DNA from: a bacterium
Lineage (GTDB): Bacteria > Oederibacteriota > JAJYGY01
Length of the DNA: 5,683 nucleotides
NCBI GenBank assembly: GCA_021790555.1
Contig: JAJYGY010000154.1
Location: 1-5,683, forward strand
Direction: 5' to 3'
Part shown: positions 5,507 to 5,683 of the stretch, piece after piece
Layout: each line of letters opens with the position of its first letter
Position numbering within the stretch: position 1 is the stretch's first letter
The notes under the pieces: generated by a model
Databases searched by the model: none
The model's input: the letters and a program-made list of their open reading frames with translations, nothing else
Told to the model about the DNA's origin: nothing
Program-made: the position numbers and the translations under genes

Positions 5507-5683
5507 CTATTCGGCCTTGGGGCCGCCTCCGCCCACGCGGGGCCCGCCCGGACGCCTGCCCATCCGCGGAGCCGGGTGCCCGCCGGGATTCCAGCCGCGG
5601 TCCCTCCACAGGATGAACTTGGCCTGCTGCAGGGGGGTGAGGACCTCCTTCATCGACTGGCGGTACTTCTCCATCCGGTCGCG
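5507..5683 (-). CDS. C-terminal fragment of an LTxxQ (Spy/CpxP-like) protein
   Basis: Only the last 58 codons are in the window; the 5' part lies beyond the right edge. The visible protein begins R-D-R-M-E-K-Y-R-Q-S-M-K-E-V-L-T-P-L-Q-Q, continues AKFILWRDRGW and then turns into a Gly/Pro/Arg-rich tail ending GGGGPKAE before TAG. The basic amphipathic helix with LTPLQQAKFIL matches the LTxxQ pattern of Spy/CpxP-type envelope proteins and related small helical proteins that are common in Acidobacteriota and similar phyla. The signal peptide and first helices that would confirm this are not visible. Codon use matches its neighbours, and the frame closes just before a hairpin terminator, which supports a real gene. 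The product could be a periplasmic chaperone or metal-responsive protein, or only an unrelated helical protein. Confidence 0.62.
   Translation of the reverse strand, partial: RDRMEKYRQSMKEVLTPLQQAKFILWRDRGWNPGGHPAPRMGRRPGGPRVGGGGPKAE

Noticed and set aside
1..5683. tRNA, rRNA, CRISPR arrays, insertion sequences and riboswitches
   Set aside because: I looked for cloverleaf ends, regularly spaced repeats, terminal inverted repeats with transposase motifs and long structured leaders, and saw none.

Overview
This window comes from a GC-rich bacterial chromosome. Its coding sequence is visibly G/C-biased at third positions. No mobile element, CRISPR array, tRNA or rRNA is visible. Every gene I can support lies on the minus strand, so the window reads from its right end to its left end. 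The phylum cannot be fixed from the sequence. The gene mix and the LTxxQ-like fragment at the right edge would fit an Acidobacteriota/Aminicenantes-like or deltaproteobacterial-type lineage, but that is a weak inference.

Layout in transcription order: (1) 5683-5507 holds the C-terminal end of a small protein with an LTxxQ (Spy/CpxP-like) segment and a Gly/Pro/Arg-rich tail, closed by a strong hairpin terminator at 5447-5489. (2) galT, galactose-1-phosphate uridylyltransferase, runs 5417-4470. (3) A 290-bp spacer (4469-4180) follows; its central 240 bp has about 21% GC. It carries a good sigma70-type promoter whose -35 box sits inside a 9-bp perfect palindrome. (4) From that promoter an apparent five-gene operon reads leftward: yggS (PLP homeostasis), proC (proline synthesis), a DUF167/YggU protein, a class I purine nucleoside / methylthioadenosine phosphorylase, and mtnA (methylthioribose-1-phosphate isomerase). 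It ends at an intrinsic terminator at 335-364. (5) The 5' part of a HAD-superfamily, beta-phosphoglucomutase-like hydrolase starts at 316 and runs off the left edge.

The operon joins the widely conserved yggS-proC-yggU housekeeping group to the first two steps of methionine salvage. The phosphorylase would split 5'-methylthioadenosine into adenine and methylthioribose-1-phosphate, which MtnA converts to methylthioribulose-1-phosphate. The later steps (mtnB/W/X/D or an aldolase shunt) are not in the window. The phosphorylase has Asp where 6-oxopurine-specific enzymes have Asn, which supports an adenosine/MTA role. I see no wholly new system. The points most worth a second look are the substrate prediction for the phosphorylase, the palindrome-overlapped promoter in the AT-rich spacer, and two terminators placed directly in front of the ribosome binding sites of the following genes.
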